From an uncultured Bacteroidota bacterium (GTDB lineage: Bacteria > Bacteroidota > Bacteroidia > Flavobacteriales > BACL11): a stretch of 64,000 nucleotides of DNA. The position numbers were made by a program, and so were the translations under genes. Below, piece after piece: positions 63,990 through 64,000 of the stretch (position 1 is its first letter; every line of letters begins with the position of its first letter). The DNA is taken from assembly GCA_902587125.1 (NCBI GenBank), contig CACIJW010000007.1, positions 17,998 to 81,997 of the forward strand, read 5' to 3'. Under the pieces are notes generated by a model. It did no database searches and was not told the DNA's origin. It was given only the letters and a program-made list of their open reading frames with translations.

Positions 63990-64000
63990 AGATTCAAAAT

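Noticed and set aside
1..64000. tRNA, rRNA, CRISPR, IS elements, prophage or restriction genes
   Set aside because: Read through the gaps and repeats; no T-loop-like motif set, no regularly spaced direct repeats, no transposase, integrase or capsid-like proteins.

Overview
This is a compact, very AT-rich stretch (about 30% GC by eye, not computed) of a bacterial chromosome from the Bacteroidota, almost certainly a flavobacterium-like lineage. The evidence is: the flavobacterial promoter element TAnnTTTG in front of many genes and no convincing Shine-Dalgarno sequences; a T9SS type B (gliding-motility-associated C-terminal) sorting domain; a PorE-like TPR/propeller/OmpA protein; Bacteroidota families such as DUF6913, DUF5522, the three-gene peptidyl-prolyl isomerase operon and the fused FtcD; and a lipoprotein with the NYxP...DDGSC motif common in marine Bacteroidota. 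The tight packing (only one intergenic gap above 150 bp) suggests a streamlined, probably marine, genome. I see no tRNA, rRNA, IS element, prophage or CRISPR array.

Layout. 1-5155 (minus): prmC, an NTF2-like protein, ligA, DUF6913, dapA and the 5' part of bamD. 5189-8551 (plus): ribD, a DMT permease, a YigZ-family protein and an M42-like peptidase. 8548-11905 (minus): a lipoprotein, HMG-CoA lyase, pyrD and a small XRE regulator. 11906-12184 is the one real regulatory region, with repeated operator-like sites and palindromes. 12185-15672 (plus): a DtxR/MntR-type regulator, a ZIP metal transporter, smpB and a beta-helix lipoprotein. 15669-16658 (minus): a LuxC-like acyl-CoA reductase. 16674-20788 (plus): a secreted protein, rnhB and an 865-residue envelope protein. 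20780-22511 (minus): a glucosaminidase fused to a beta-rich tail, and a D-cysteine desulfhydrase-like enzyme. 22547-24695 (plus): a DUF5522 protein overlapping urocanate hydratase. 24705-29321 (minus): an AlkA-like glycosylase, pheT and a peptide-binding lipoprotein. 29394-31830 (plus): mtaB and lgt. 31811-33235 (minus): an SSS symporter.

33289-36694 (plus): recR, a 2-oxoacid dehydrogenase E2, a DnaQ-like exonuclease and an FAH-family enzyme. 36687-43727 (minus): peptide deformylase, a MoxR ATPase, three SurA/PPIase-like chaperones and guaB. 43786-49499 (minus): a 1162-residue T9SS adhesin, an unusual Nramp-related transporter and a nitronate-monooxygenase-like enzyme. 49553-56250 (plus): glyA, spoT/relA, fur, purA and an OstA-like protein. 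56233-58487 (minus): a PorE-like OmpA protein and queE. 58547-60715 (plus): fused ftcD and a DDGSC lipoprotein. 60712-62839 (minus): lpxB, a small membrane protein and surE. 62930-63610 (plus): a YugP-like zinc protease, then the only clear intrinsic terminator. 63667-63864 (minus): a 65-residue protein.

Themes: cell-envelope building and secretion (bamD, lgt, lpxB, OstA-like, PPIases, glucosaminidase, PorE-like, adhesin); metal homeostasis (DtxR-ZIP, Fur, Nramp-related); purine/ppGpp metabolism (guaB, purA, relA/spoT, glyA); and histidine breakdown (hutU, ftcD). The most striking pattern is in the promoters: fifteen genes have TAnnTTTG placed only 3-4 nt before an ATG or GTG start, which predicts widespread leaderless mRNAs. 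No gene set here looks like a dedicated novel defence or biosynthetic system. The best candidates for new biology are the leaderless promoter architecture, the XRE/DtxR regulatory region at 11906-12184, the Nramp-related transporter without its metal-binding motif, and the glucosaminidase-beta-domain fusion.
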